The notes under the pieces were generated by a model. It ran no database searches. It worked only from the letters and a program-made list of their open reading frames with translations, and was not told where the DNA came from. DNA of 64,000 nt, taken from Porphyra umbilicalis (taxonomy: Eukaryota; Rhodophyta; Bangiophyceae; Bangiales; Bangiaceae). Each line of letters begins with the position of its first letter. Position 1 is the first letter of the stretch. The stretch is taken from NCBI GenBank assembly GCA_002049455.2, contig KV918761.1, positions 186,001 through 250,000 of the forward strand. Reading direction: 5' to 3'. The position numbers and the translations under genes were made by a program. This document shows, piece after piece, positions 10,932 through 22,500 of this stretch.

Positions 10932-13286
10932 CTATTGTGGCGCAACTGCCAGCTTCTTGAGGTGGTCCATAAACACCTGCAGCGACACGTCGTCAGTGAA
11001 GATGAAGGCGTCCGCCTCTCCGCTGACACCCGTCTCGGCCGCGTGGTGGTTAACACTCGGGTTGAGCTTAGCAAGGAGAAAGCGCGCCTGCGACGCCTGC
11101 GACCCGTACTGGTCGCACTCAATATAACGAGCAAAGGGAAAGCGCTCCTCCAGGATGCCCGCCGCATCCTCCTTGGGCGCCTGCAGCAGCAGCCGTAGGT
11201 GCTGGTTCTCTGGCTGGTTCGCGTAGCCGGCCTTTCGCCATTGCGCAATGCTGTCGCCGTGAAACACGATGACGTAGAAGAAAGAGTCGAGCAGCAGGAT
11301 GCGGTTGGGCGCTACGGACGCCACATCGAGGAGGACCGGCTCGGGCGGTGCCTCGAGGGTGTACGCCATGAGCGTCGGCTGGATCATCAGCAGCCCGTTC
11401 GTGGTGTTCTCCCGGTTGAGGTACGATCGGTAAAAAGCCGTCTCGTCGGGGGAGGAGTTGAAGACCTGCAGAAACTGGGAGCGCCGCAGGTTGAACATGA
11501 ACTGGGGGTACAGCGACATGTTGGGCGACAACGCAAACGTGTCGGGCGCGTCCTTCTCGTACGACGCGAATCGAGCGCACAGGCGGATGAGCATGCGGTC
11601 GACCCACCTCAATATGTCAAAGGCCTCTTCGTTTTCCGTCTTGTACACGGCCATGCGAGCGAGCAACACCGCGGCTGCCTCCTGGTCAAAGCCCGAAGCC
11701 AAGTCCGCCACATTGTTGCCGTCCGTCCAGAGGCCCGCGATGGTCGACACGCGCATACGGTACTGGCCGCTGCCATGCTGGTAGCGCGTCGTGTACTGCA
11801 CGTATCGATACTGGCCTTCGGCAATCGGCGTCGAGTGCTGGTTGACGACCTCAAAGTAAACGGCGAGGGAAGTGCTGGGGTCCAGTGAGCAGAGGCGCCA
11901 CGCGCTCGTTCCACCAATACCCACCTCCATATCTTGCGACACGGACGGGGAGGCCTTGCTGAGCGACGCAACGCCGCCAATGACGCCGGCTACCTTGAAC
12001 TCGCGCGACGTGAGCACCTCGAAGGTGGCTTGGAAACCCATGTTCAGCGCGGGCGTGCCGCCATCTAGGGAGGTTGCTTGGAAGAACTTCTCAAAGGAGC
12101 GCTTGAACATCGGGTGGCGGAAGGACTCAGACTGGATAAACACCCCACCGGTGCGATCCACGCAACTTTTCATCTCGTACGAACCGACCTGGTCCAGGGC
12201 GCACGCCCACACGTCGACAGTGTGGCCAGCATTGACCGCGCGTACCGCAATCGCGTCGTACGTCTTGAGCGCCATCCTGTGGAACGGTGCGTTGTCCTTA
12301 TCAACGTCCGAATGAGACCGCACCGCATCGCCTTGCTCCAAGGCTACCACCGCGCCGGGCTCAACGGTCGCGGGCCCGCCGAGCATCAACTCGACCCGCC
12401 CGCCAATACCAGCCGCACCAGACTCGAGGATCGCTACCGCTACCGACAGGGCGCCGGCCGTAGCCCGCATCGGCCGCTGGTTTTCCGGCACCGGCCAGGC
12501 GTCAGGGGTGAGCTCCTCCAGGACGCTCGTGAGCCCAAACTCGCACTCGGCCACCGGCTGCAAGAAGCGTGCGGCGGCGGCCAGCCCCACGTGGCGCCCC
12601 GCCGGTCCAGACGCGGCGGAGACTGGCGGCGCGCCCGTCGCCGAGGAAGACTTGGCGCCGCTGGCACCAGTGCCCGGCATGGGCGTGACACCGAGAAGCC
12701 GCTGCACGGCGTCGGCCGCGTACGGCTTGTCACCGCGGAGGACGTAGGCTTTGCCGACTTCCGCCTCGGCCAGCGCGTGGACGTGGACGTTGCGGCCAAA
12801 GGTGATAAGGCCGACGAGCACGTCGGGCGGGAGCAAGGATAGCGCTTTGACGACATAACCTTTGGCAGCGTCAAGCTCCGCATCCGACACGCACACGTCG
12901 AGCACAAAGAAGAGTACCGGCGGCGGCGCTTGGTGCAGCGGCAGCGCATACTCCACCGTCGTGAAGTCTGGGATGAGCTCTGCCGGCAGGTTGGTTTCGG
13001 TGATTCCCGCGTAGTGCGCCGGCAGCGCGTTGCGCGAATAGCAAAAAGGGCACGCCCACTGCTGGGTGCGCACATCCACCCGCGCGTACGGGTTGAGAAT
13101 GCAGCAGCACGTTTTACACGCGACTGGCTCGTAGGGGAGGGCCTGCGGCATCCGCGCCAACTTCTTCAGCGGCGTGTACATGCACCCGAAGGGCACTACG
13201 CAGCGCGTCGCGTCCAAGCGGGAGGAAGGCCACGTCATCCACGACCAGCGAGCGCCATCCTGCTCCTCGACTTGCGAAAAGTCCAT
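10932..13286 (-). CDS. SEC23: COPII coat subunit Sec23
   Basis: Sec23 is the inner-coat COPII subunit and the GTPase-activating protein for Sar1. With Sec24 it packages cargo into vesicles at ER exit sites. The protein from ATG 13286 is 784 residues, the normal family length. It begins [20 protein letters not shown], matching the conserved Sec23 N-terminus; the frame stays open about 120 codons further upstream but that part looks non-coding. The zinc finger has Cys57, Cys60, Cys79 and Cys82. The trunk domain follows ([20 protein letters not shown]), with a Gly/Ser/Ala-rich insertion around residues 205-240. The helical domain follows, then a gelsolin-like C-terminus ([20 protein letters not shown]) ending [20 protein letters not shown] stop at 10932. 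Single exon with no visible lesion; the clearest host gene in the window. Confidence 0.98.
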   Translation of the reverse strand: MDFSQVEEQDGARWSWMTWPSSRLDATRCVVPFGCMYTPLKKLARMPQALPYEPVACKTCCCILNPYARVDVRTQQWACPFCYSRNALPAHYAGITETNLPAELIPDFTTVEYALPLHQAPPPVLFFVLDVCVSDAELDAAKGYVVKALSLLPPDVLVGLITFGRNVHVHALAEAEVGKAYVLRGDKPYAADAVQRLLGVTPMPGTGASGAKSSSATGAPPVSAASGPAGRHVGLAAAARFLQPVAECEFGLTSVLEELTPDAWPVPENQRPMRATAGALSVAVAILESGAAGIGGRVELMLGGPATVEPGAVVALEQGDAVRSHSDVDKDNAPFHRMALKTYDAIAVRAVNAGHTVDVWACALDQVGSYEMKSCVDRTGGVFIQSESFRHPMFKRSFEKFFQATSLDGGTPALNMGFQATFEVLTSREFKVAGVIGGVASLSKASPSVSQDMEVGIGGTSAWRLCSLDPSTSLAVYFEVVNQHSTPIAEGQYRYVQYTTRYQHGSGQYRMRVSTIAGLWTDGNNVADLASGFDQEAAAVLLARMAVYKTENEEAFDILRWVDRMLIRLCARFASYEKDAPDTFALSPNMSLYPQFMFNLRRSQFLQVFNSSPDETAFYRSYLNRENTTNGLLMIQPTLMAYTLEAPPEPVLLDVASVAPNRILLLDSFFYVIVFHGDSIAQWRKAGYANQPENQHLRLLLQAPKEDAAGILEERFPFARYIECDQYGSQASQARFLLAKLNPSVNHHAAETGVSGEADAFIFTDDVSLQVFMDHLKKLAVAPQ

Positions 13287-15585
13287 GACGACGGCGCACC
13301 AGAGGCAACCCGGGGGGGACCCACAGACCGCCGTCACCGGCGCGAACGCCCCACCAGCCTGGCCAGGAGAAAGAGAGCTGCGGAAATAGAAAATCAAAGG
13401 GGAGGTCGGATCGGCTGCGCAGACGCTTTCAACGTACGAAACTATCCTACCACACAGAGGAAGAGGCGGCAGGTTGCTGGACAAGAGCCACACGGTGACG
13501 GACGCGTCTGACGTCCACGCGCCGGCCCGAGCTAGGCGGTGACTGAGGCAAACGTCCACGTTGACGGTGTCAGCTGCACATGCTTGTGTCAGCACGGTTC
13601 GTGTCAGCACGGGGAGTCGTCGCCTCAGGAATCGTCCATCTGAGTTCAAGGGTATATTGCTAATCCCCCAATTTTGTCCTCATCAACCGAGACCGGGACT
13701 GCTTGTGCACTCAAATAATTTGCTAATGAAGCCCTCGAAAGCTTCGCCAAGGTCTAAGCTTTCATATAGTGGATTTATTTCCGTTTCAAGCTCGCATCAT
13801 TCCTTGGGCCGTCTCTATCAAGCTCTGTCAGACAACGAGATTGGCCCGGCATGGATGTCGGGGCAGCGACTCGCCTTGTGTCGACCCATTTCTCCTGATA
13901 CTGTAACAAGTTGGTCCCCCAGGGCAGGGACCAGGTAGCGAAGCTTCCACTTTTCGTGAGAAAACAGACACACAGTTTGGGAAAAAGCCAGTAGTCACCA
14001 GTGCGCATCCACCAGTTCTTGACATTCGATCAGATTGACTTGGACATAGCCTCACAGGACAGATCTCGACGAGCTGAGTCGAACGGTGTGTCCAACTCCA
14101 AAATAACGTTTGCTCAAACAATAAGGATTCTATCCTAAGGCGCCAAATGTGTTTCCCGTCACACGAGCGAGTGCTTCACCCATTCTACAAATATTGTTGG
14201 GATGACTGACAGAGCAATTAACTTATCATGTGATGCAGTATTCAGCATAATGGTTGTACATCGGGGGAGCGTCTCTTTTCGATGCTGCCATAGAATTCCG
14301 ACCTTCAGCACTGTAATCAGGCCTTTCGTTCTACTCCTTCACTCTTCTGACCACGACGTCGTTGGGTCCTTTTCCTCTTTCCCAGTTGTTGTTGTGTCCC
14401 TTTGTCTTCTCCAGTTAAAGCGTCCCCATTGTCGGTCCCCATTTGGTATCTTCATCTTTGTCGTATGATTCTCAGCACAAAGAAATGGTCAGCAAGGCAG
14501 ACAAGCGCAGCACCCGGCGCGCCGCCACACGCAGGGGGAGGTCGACAGCAGAGGCGATCAGATGCCTCAAGAAAAGAAGAACAGAAGAGTAAACACCCCG
14601 GCTGGGGCTCGGGGGGGGGACGGGGAAGGACGAGGAACAAATTGAAGAAAAAACGTACCTGAGTGCAGCGCAACGTGCATGGTGTGCGGAGGGGGGGAAG
14701 GGGGGGGGGAAAGAAATGGGCGGATGCGGCGCGCGGGGGCAAAGAAAGGGGCGGATGTGGCGAGCGCGTCCAAGAGAGAGCACGGTGGTGCGGTGACGAC
14801 GATGGAGGGGTTCTGTGAAAGGCCCGACGGAGGGGCGAGATGGCGAGACGACGGAAGAGGGCGGAGACGCGGTGCTGATATGGCCGCAAAGATGCGCGCT
14901 GCTGACCATTTCGGGGCTCTTGTGTGGAGTACAGTGGGGGTTCCAGGAAGGCATCTGTAAACGCTTTTGGAGGAAGCTGTAATCGCTCGCATGTGTAATC
15001 CTTCTGGACCAGAGCGATCGTAGGCCATCGAATGCTGAGACGTGGATACGCGTGATTGGGCATACAGATAAGATCATCCAATCACATGGCCTAGAGGGTG
15101 ACCATCAAACAGACCAGGGCCATCAATTTCATGCAACGTGGCTGCCTGAGCGTTGAGAACGCGAATGGATCCCTACTAGAAGCTTCGCTAAAAATGACTT
15201 TTGGGGATGGCGATGGAGATGCGCCAAACATGGAGATCCAGTCAAACACTGCCAACACATTGAAGATTCGGTGGAATTCTCTCGCGATGGAGTTGCATAT
15301 TCCAGCCTCTTGTCATTGCAGTCGGTTTGGAAACGAGATGGCATGGAGTCAGTCGTGTCGCGCATTCCACCAGCCAACGTCGTCCACAGTTGCACCCGTC
15401 CTTTCTTTCGTGGTCATGCTCGCTGGGTCTGTCGGCGTCACCGGCAGGCACGTGGTTTCTCCCCCAACCGAAGTAAAACCTTCACCTCCTCCCCTTCTCC
15501 CCAATTGGTTCCCCTGCACCGGTCGTGTACCCCGTGTGGCCGTGAACCCCCGTCTCTGTGTGTCCCCCCAACCAAGAACGAAACG
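13287..15585. other. Intergenic, no gene supported
   Basis: Contains the Sec23 promoter and leader (13287-13650), then lower-GC sequence (13650-14470) with only short frames. Bases 14470-14950 are a G-rich/C-rich low-complexity block with G runs, open on several minus-strand frames at once, which is typical of composition rather than coding. Bases 15090-15585 look like leader sequence for the downstream Myb-like gene. Confidence 0.5.
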
Positions 15586-16407
15586 ATGTCGCCCGGTAGC
15601 ACCACGGAGCGGGTCAAGTGGGGGTTGAGCTTCAGCCCGGGTGAAGACCTGGCCTTGGCTCGCTCGTTTGCCAGCACGACGCTGTCGACCACGGACATGA
15701 CGTCAGACCTGTATTGGGAGGCCGTCGCCGACATCTACAAGAACCAGGTCGAGACGCGAATTCCGAGGACGGCCAAGAGCTTGTTGAACCGCTCTACGAC
15801 GCTGCAGCGCGTCGTTCAATAGTACTTGGCAGCCAGTAGCGCCTACCTTCCGTGTTCTGGCCAGGTCGAGAGTGATCGCCTTGCGGAGGTGATGACCCTG
15901 TACCGCAACACCAACCAGGTCCAGAACACGAAGGGCGACCTCGTTCCCGCGCCCGTTTTCAAGAGCACGGACGCGGCAATGTTGCTGTCGCAATGCCCCA
16001 AGTTTTTGAGCATGATTGGGGGTCCCTCGGCGACGTCCCGGGGCTTCTGCCCTTCACCGCACCGCGACCGCGACGCGCGTCTCACTGCTGCTCATGCTGG
16101 TGGCATGGTTTCCGGCGCGGCAGGTGCAGCAGCAGTTGATGCGGCGCCCGCCGCGGCTGCAGTCGCCGTCCCCAATGCCGGGCGGGCGACCGCCGGCGTC
16201 TTGTGCGCAACGTCTGGGGCCGTGGGCGGCCAGAGGGAGGTGGCTGGGGCTACCTCGGCTGATGGGGCAGGAGCAGCTGAATGCCTATTGGATGCGGACG
16301 AAGGCGCCGGTCGAGACTGTCGACGTGAATCGGATAACGCGGACCCAGAGAGTCCTACTACCGTCCCTGACGCAATTCTGGATCAAGAATACTGCTCTGG
16401 AGGATAG
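15586..16407 (+). pseudogene. Harbinger-type Myb/SANT-like DNA-binding protein, one TAG
   Basis: Resembles the second protein of PIF/Harbinger elements, a Myb/SANT-like factor that binds element ends and recruits the transposase to the nucleus. The SANT-like block is WGLSFSPGEDLALARSF, then YWEAVADIYKNQVETRIPRT and AKSLLNRSTTLQRVVQ, followed after the stop by YLAASSAYLPCSGQVESDRL and FKSTDAAMLLSQCPKF. A TAG at 15820-15822 interrupts the frame exactly in the helix where related proteins have a basic residue; the frame then continues unchanged to 16407. The last 15 or so codons lie inside the terminal repeat of the element starting at 16361, so the original C-terminus is replaced. The start ATG at 15586 is chosen because conservation begins directly after it. 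Confidence 0.75.
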
Positions 16408-17343
16408 CGTTTTCGGATCCCATCGGAGGAAGCAACTGAAGACAGATCTGAGAAGGCGCTGAGGAGAGCTTTCTTTTTTCCACGGCATGTGCTGCCTTTT
16501 TTCTTGTTCTTCTTGTCCTTTTTGTAGCTTGAAGCTGTGTTTCATTGATGACCTTCCGTGACACGAGCGACGCAACTGTGGATCACGGCGAATCGGATTG
16601 ATTTCGCAGGCTACTTCACAACTGTGGCCGATCATTAACGGGAGCAGGCGATCGAGTTCAATCGTTGGTCGGTCGTGCTCGCCTCGCCATGCTTCAGCAC
16701 GCAGGACGCGGTGCGTGGTGGAAGAAAGAGGGAGCAGGGGGCGGGGGTGGGTGGTCGTGGTGCGGTGGTGGCAAGATGTTGAGTGACAGATGAGTCGTGG
16801 CCGTCCAGCGACATTGCCACCGGTTACAAAGGGCGAGGAGACCGCCCCAGACGGCCCTCACGCACGACCGGGTGCCCACCTGCGGGCTGAGAGGCTGCAG
16901 TCCCGGGCAAAGACAGGGGGCGTTGACGGAGGGCACTTGCAGCAACGAGTAGACGGGACGGCGAGAAAGCGCGCGCTCGCGAATGAGTGCCAGCCGGGAG
17001 GATGGCCCCCGATCATCGAGCCGGATCAACGGTTTGTGGTCCCGACCGCGGTCAATCGGCCGGATCTGCAATGTTACGGGCACTTGGCGCCAACAAGACG
17101 GCCTCAACCCTCACCACCCCGACCGTCTCCGTTTATTTTCGAGCATACGAGGGCCCTTGAGAGCAAAAGATACGTCTTCCTCTGGGCTTTCTGTTGGTAT
17201 GTTTTCTCCCCCTCCGCTGTTTTATTTTTGTATCAGCGCCGAAGAAGAGAGAAAAAGCAGTAAAAAGACGGGCAAATGAGCTGGAATCGACGATTCCGGT
17301 GATCCAGCTTTGCGTCACTGATCCAGAATTGCGTCAGGGACTG
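16361..17343. mobile_element. 983-bp TA-flanked element with 25-bp TIRs
   Basis: The inverted termini GTCCCTGACGCAATTCTGGA (16363 onward) and its complement (to 17341) match perfectly over 23 bp, with a further mismatch and match to the ends. Both sides are bordered by TA (16359-16360 and 17344-17345). The right terminus reads TACAGTC on the other strand, as in many Tc1/mariner-pogo elements. The right end has a second inner copy of the motif GATCCAGCTTTGCGTCA at 17301-17317. No transposase is recognised inside, so it is non-autonomous. It has inserted into the 3' part of the Myb-like gene. Confidence 0.75.
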
Positions 17344-17345
17344 TA

Positions 17346-19512
17346 TTGCCGCGGCGGCTACCTACCTCAGACCAAGCAGTAGTCGGCCGCGAGGGGTCAA
17401 GCGCCAGAAGACGGCAGTGATCGTGGACAACCAGTCTGTTCGCGCCATCAGGGCCCTGACGAGCACTGTGGTGGATGTGGGGGCAACTTTGGCCGCGGGG
17501 AATCAACAGCGGACGGACGCGGCGGCTGCGCACGTCGCGGTCCGGCCGCCTTGCCCACCCCCCCAGATCGGGCCTGTAGAGGCCCATCCCCAGCATCCAC
17601 CTGCGAGAACATGACGCGAGGTACAGCGCGCCACGTCGTGTTGTCTTCGAGGGACGCCGCGCTCATGCGCTTTCGGGCTCCTGACTTCTGACCGCACGAC
17701 AGGCGACCGGCCGCGTGTCGTTTCTCTGCCGCGGTTCTACATGAACCTTGAACGCATGAAAGTTGACCGAGCGTTTTACAACGGACATGTGACCGACTTT
17801 GACAGGTAGCGCCGCGCCCTCACATCAATATCTCCCCTCGCACGCAGTCGATTCCCTGCCCACCTGGCCGTACAGCCATTGCGCACAGTGTAACATACAC
17901 GATCTGCGAGAAGGATGCGTCCGTCGCTGATCGTGATTCCACCGCGGTCCGAGATCCACCTTTCCTTTCGCCCCATTCTTGCACTGTGCGCTCCGCGTCC
18001 CCCAATTTCTGGGCCACCAGGCCACGTTCGGAGTGCGCGGCGCGGCGCCAGGTCCCCCACAACCCTCATTACGGTCTTTCTGCGCAGTGGTGGACGCTCC
18101 AGGACGCTGGAATCGACGGGTGTGGCAATGCCGGGTCATCCTCGTCAGCGGCGTGTGATCGTCACAGACCTTGTGCCGCCTGACAAAAAGCAAACGCGTC
18201 CGGACGCAACCGAACGAGTAAAATCGTCCTTCAGTCGTCCTCGGCAGCGTTCGCAGAACGAGCCCCAGACATTTGCTGATTTCGTGTGGGCACGAGGGGT
18301 CCCTGCCAGAAGCGATGGGAGGAGGGGGCTCTCTGTGGGAGCCCGAGGGAGCCTTTGACACGGCGCGTCCGGGCTCGGGCGACCGGGGTGGCTGCGCTGT
18401 GGCCGTGCACAGCTCTTCAATGCCTCGCCCAGGGACGTCTGCTGGGCCTTCGCAAATAATGTCGCGGCCCGCAACGTGGTGCGTTTTGTGTCGTACTGAC
18501 AGTGGCTTCTTGAACCAATCACAACCCTCCGTGGCAGCTCGATGCGAATCGCCCCATGTCCTCATGACTCTTTTAGGGGCCTGAGCGTACTTGAGGATGC
18601 ATTGCGACCCGCTCGGTTCAGTACTCACATGGAGGACGCCAAGAGGTGCATTAATCGCACCCTCTCACAGCGCGCCCCGTCTGTGCAAACCATTCCATCG
18701 CTTCTCTTAATCTTGCGACACTAGCGCACGTTTTAACAATGGAGATGAGGGCTATAGCCTCGGGAAGCTGGGATAGGCCCCCAGAAAGTCTTACACTCTT
18801 CATTGGACCAATAGACAGCAGTGATTGTCTTTGCCTACGAGTGACTCACCCTGAGCACCTACTTCCCACTCTTCGGCGCAAAAGCCGTCTCCGCGGAGCC
18901 ACTCGGACCCCGCTTCCCAGTGGCGAGTGCCGCCGTTGCCTGCGCCGCCTGCCACCGGAACGATCGCCTCCGGCGGAGGGGATTGCAGGACTACCGACCG
19001 GCCTCTCTGCCGCCGCCGCCGCTTCTGTCGGTTCTTCCATTGTCTGTAGCCGGCGGCGATGATCTGACCTGGGGCGTTGTGGTGAGGCAGTGGCAACCGG
19101 CCGGCTGAGCTGTCGGCGAGTACCTAAGGCGTAGTGCCTGTGGATGTCTCGTCGCTGGCGGCGGCGTCGACGGCGACGTGCCGCCCCTCCGCCGCTTTAC
19201 GGGAACCACCACCTTCCCGGTCGTCAGAGTGCGCTGAGGAGTGACGGAGGGGATGGACGTGACATTGGTTGGCAGCCGCCCGTGAACAGTGTCCGGGTAC
19301 GCGTGATGTGCGCTGGTATTGTACGTTCGCACTTCGAACGGTGAGCCACCTGTTCGTTGCCCACGCTTCTCGCGGCACCGAGAGTGCGTGGGAGGGAGGA
19401 ACTGGTTGGGGTCATACTGAGAATGAAGCGGAGCGCCAATGGAGCAAGAGCTCGATATAAAGATACAGAGCAACAACAGAGATATCCCATCTCCGCGAGG
19501 CGCCTAGCCAAC
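17346..19512. other. Intergenic, no gene supported
   Basis: A long minus-strand frame at 17825-18628 has no recognisable domain, is rich in Arg/Pro/Cys and overlaps equally open frames on the other strand, so I do not call it. Bases 18800-19480 are GC-rich with no consistent coding frame; they are the 3' flank of the next gene. Confidence 0.5.
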
Positions 19513-22500
19513 CTAGGGCGCATCGCCGATGCTGTTGGTCGTCCACGGAAAAAAGGCATTGGTGAAGTACCTCTCCCGCCGACGTTCGTAGGGCGTGTCG
19601 GGCGTCGTTGCGGGCGTCCCAAGCAGTCCCCACCGTCTGCCCAGGTCTGCAAAGTCGGGAACCACGTGCTCCAAGCGCACAACGTCCGAGAGCGGTACCA
19701 CGTCCAGCGCGGGGAAGCCCGTTGTAGGATCCATGACCCACTGGTACCGGCGGCACTTGAACAGGGACAACACGCACGTAGATTGGTGATCAGCCGACTC
19801 CATGCGCTGCACGACCAAAAGGTCTCGACGCACACCACTCACAGCACGCACAAGCAGCCGAGCAAGGCCCAACCGCTGCTCGGCTCGGTCGCCAGGCACG
19901 TCGTAGTATACGTGGTCAAACCACGGCTTGCGGTACAGACTGCGGGCGGCACGGACCAGCTGCGCGACCTTCTTGACACGCCACGGGAGCTTTGCCTCGA
20001 TTTTGAAGGTGTTAACCACCACCAGGTGTTGCGCGGCCGTGGTGCCGAGAAGCGCAGGTAGCTGCTGCAGTCGCCCGTTGTCCGCCGCCGCGGCGTCTGC
20101 AACCGTGATGCGACGCCCCGAAATTCGGATGCGCCTTGGCCTGCGCGCCGGCGCATCCTCTGTGAACGAGCCCACGGCGGCAGCGGCTCGGCTCGACTGG
20201 TCAGCGATGCCCACTTGAACGACGTCCCCCGTGTCGTCGACATCAATGTCCTCGTCCACGCCCTCCTCGGAAACGTCCGCCTCGACGTCACCTCCCCTTC
20301 CGTCGAAGGAGAGGTCCATCGGTGACCCGTCGTCCTCCTCTGGGAAGCCACCGTTGAGCCAGTCGCGGTAGCCAATGCCATCCGGATCGCCAACCCCATC
20401 ACATTCAACGCCGCCAGCTGCAGCAGCCGTTGGACGTGCGCGAGAGCGGATGTCGCCCCCGCCGTGCGCGGCTGCGGCCTTGTCGGCCATGTCCGACTCG
20501 ATGATGTGAGACAGTGTCTGCTCACACTTGAGCATTTGGATGGTAAATGACGCCTCCTGCTTGTTGGTGTTGGTCCACATAATCTTGATGAGCTTGTGAA
20601 GGGCCTCATTGACGCTTGTGTCCGCCTTGATGACATTTCCCCTGCGCATCAGCTCGTCGTGCAGATGGTATGCCAAGGTGTGCATCTTCGTCGTATTCAC
20701 CGCACCAAAGAGCACCCGCACGCACTTGGTGACGAACTCGTACGCTTCCTTGGCCAGCTCCTTCGATTCAACTTCGGACAGGGACTGCCCCTCCTCCTGG
20801 TTGTCGCCACAAAGCTTTCCTATTAGGGCAGCCGCGAGGCAGACGACCTCGAGGACGGCGTCATGCGTTGGCTTGTCACCGAAAACCTCCTCGTACTCGT
20901 CCGCGACGTCCGCGAGCTTGGGCACAGGGGCGTCGTCCTCCGCCTCCTCGCCTCCTGAGAGCGTGGCGTCCGTGCCCGCGTCACTGTAGCCCGCTTCCGA
21001 GGCGCGACTTGGCACGTCACTTGACGCCACGCTGAAGGCGTCATCTTCAGCGACGCTCCCTCCCACTGAGTCGGCCTCAGACTCAGAATCTGTACCACTC
21101 TCGTGCACCCGCCGCCGCTTACGACAACTGCCGACAGAATATGAGTGCTGGCTCCGCTTACGCCCCAAGAAAGGTTCGGTGGATCCGGGCTGGCGTCGGG
21201 ACACAGCCCCGGCTACCATGTGCATGAGGACGACCAGACCTTGTCGCCAAGAGCGCCCCGTGAACGTTGATTGCTTCGTTCCCCTGCTGACGAGGTATCT
21301 GCAAGCTCGAAAAGAAGCACGGCAGCGGAAGAGGAAAAGGAAAGGCACCATTCCCCGTCAGCATTGTGAACCATGGGGAGCTCGGGCGGAGCAGAGCCTT
21401 GAGCAGTGTCGAACTGATGCAAACAAGAGCGAGATTAAAACAGCAACGCGACAGTGTGCAAACGTACCCTGGTGCCACGGTCGACGCATCTGGCAGTCGT
21501 TCAACGTGCCGGGATCGCTCACTCATGGCCACAATCGTCTTCTTCCATGGCCCCCAGCGCGCAAATCCACCCTTGCACAAAACCTGCAGCAGCGCCGGGA
21601 TCTTGAGCGCAAGCACACGGATGACTCCCTGCTTCATAACCTAAAAACAGCAAACAGGACACAGACCGAGATCATAGGCATCAGACAGAGGCGCGTTGAG
21701 ACTGTTAGTACGTGCACGCTCCTCACTGCAGAACGCCCGCGGGGGATGCCAGTAAAAACAGCATGGCTGCAGTAGACAAACGAACGCACACCACTACATG
21801 TAGAGAGCAACGTACATGGAGCATATCAAAACCAAAGAAGTCGTACAGACCCAGCGAGCCGGTACCCAGCCCGTGGACGGCGGCCAACAGCGGCACAATA
21901 CGCACAATGGACGTATGCTCGGACAGTTTCTCCAGCTTGGCGCGACCGCAGCCGCCCTTGAAGAGCGCCGCGGCCTGCAGCTGCAGCTCCACATTGTCCA
22001 ACACTTCCCTGCGGTGGGCGTCGGCGCCAGCGCACCCCGCGACGGCCTTTTTAACCATGCAATGCGAGCACTGGTACGTGCAGCCACTGAGCTTGAGACC
22101 GAGGATGTGCCGCTCCTCGGGTTGGTCTGCGGCATACAAGACGATGCGCGGCACGGCGAGGATGGGCCCTTCTCCAGGGAGGCGCCACAAGGCACCCTCA
22201 GCGCTGTCGGTGATGACCTGATCCAGCAGCACGGCCAAGCAGCGCTGCAAAATCTCGTCCCGCAACATCCGGACACGGGCGACCTCGTCCTTGTCCTCGC
22301 TCTGAGCCTTGATGAAGGGGATGTAACCGACGGTCAACCACTGCACTTTGCCTGTCACAATGTTTGGGAACCGCACGCGGATCGGGTACGCATAGTGTGC
22401 TGCACAGAAGAACCACAACTGAGCACGTAACCAAAGGGACAGCGGCAGGATGAAAAGAATGCGGCTCTCCTGCTGTCAGAGTCGTGCGGCGGCGAATGAC

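Noticed and set aside
14452..15081. Three long minus-strand ORFs in different frames
   Set aside because: All frames are open together because of C/T-rich low-complexity sequence; no conserved block.
17825..18628. 267-residue minus-strand ORF
   Set aside because: No recognisable domain and comparable open frames on the other strand; kept as intergenic.
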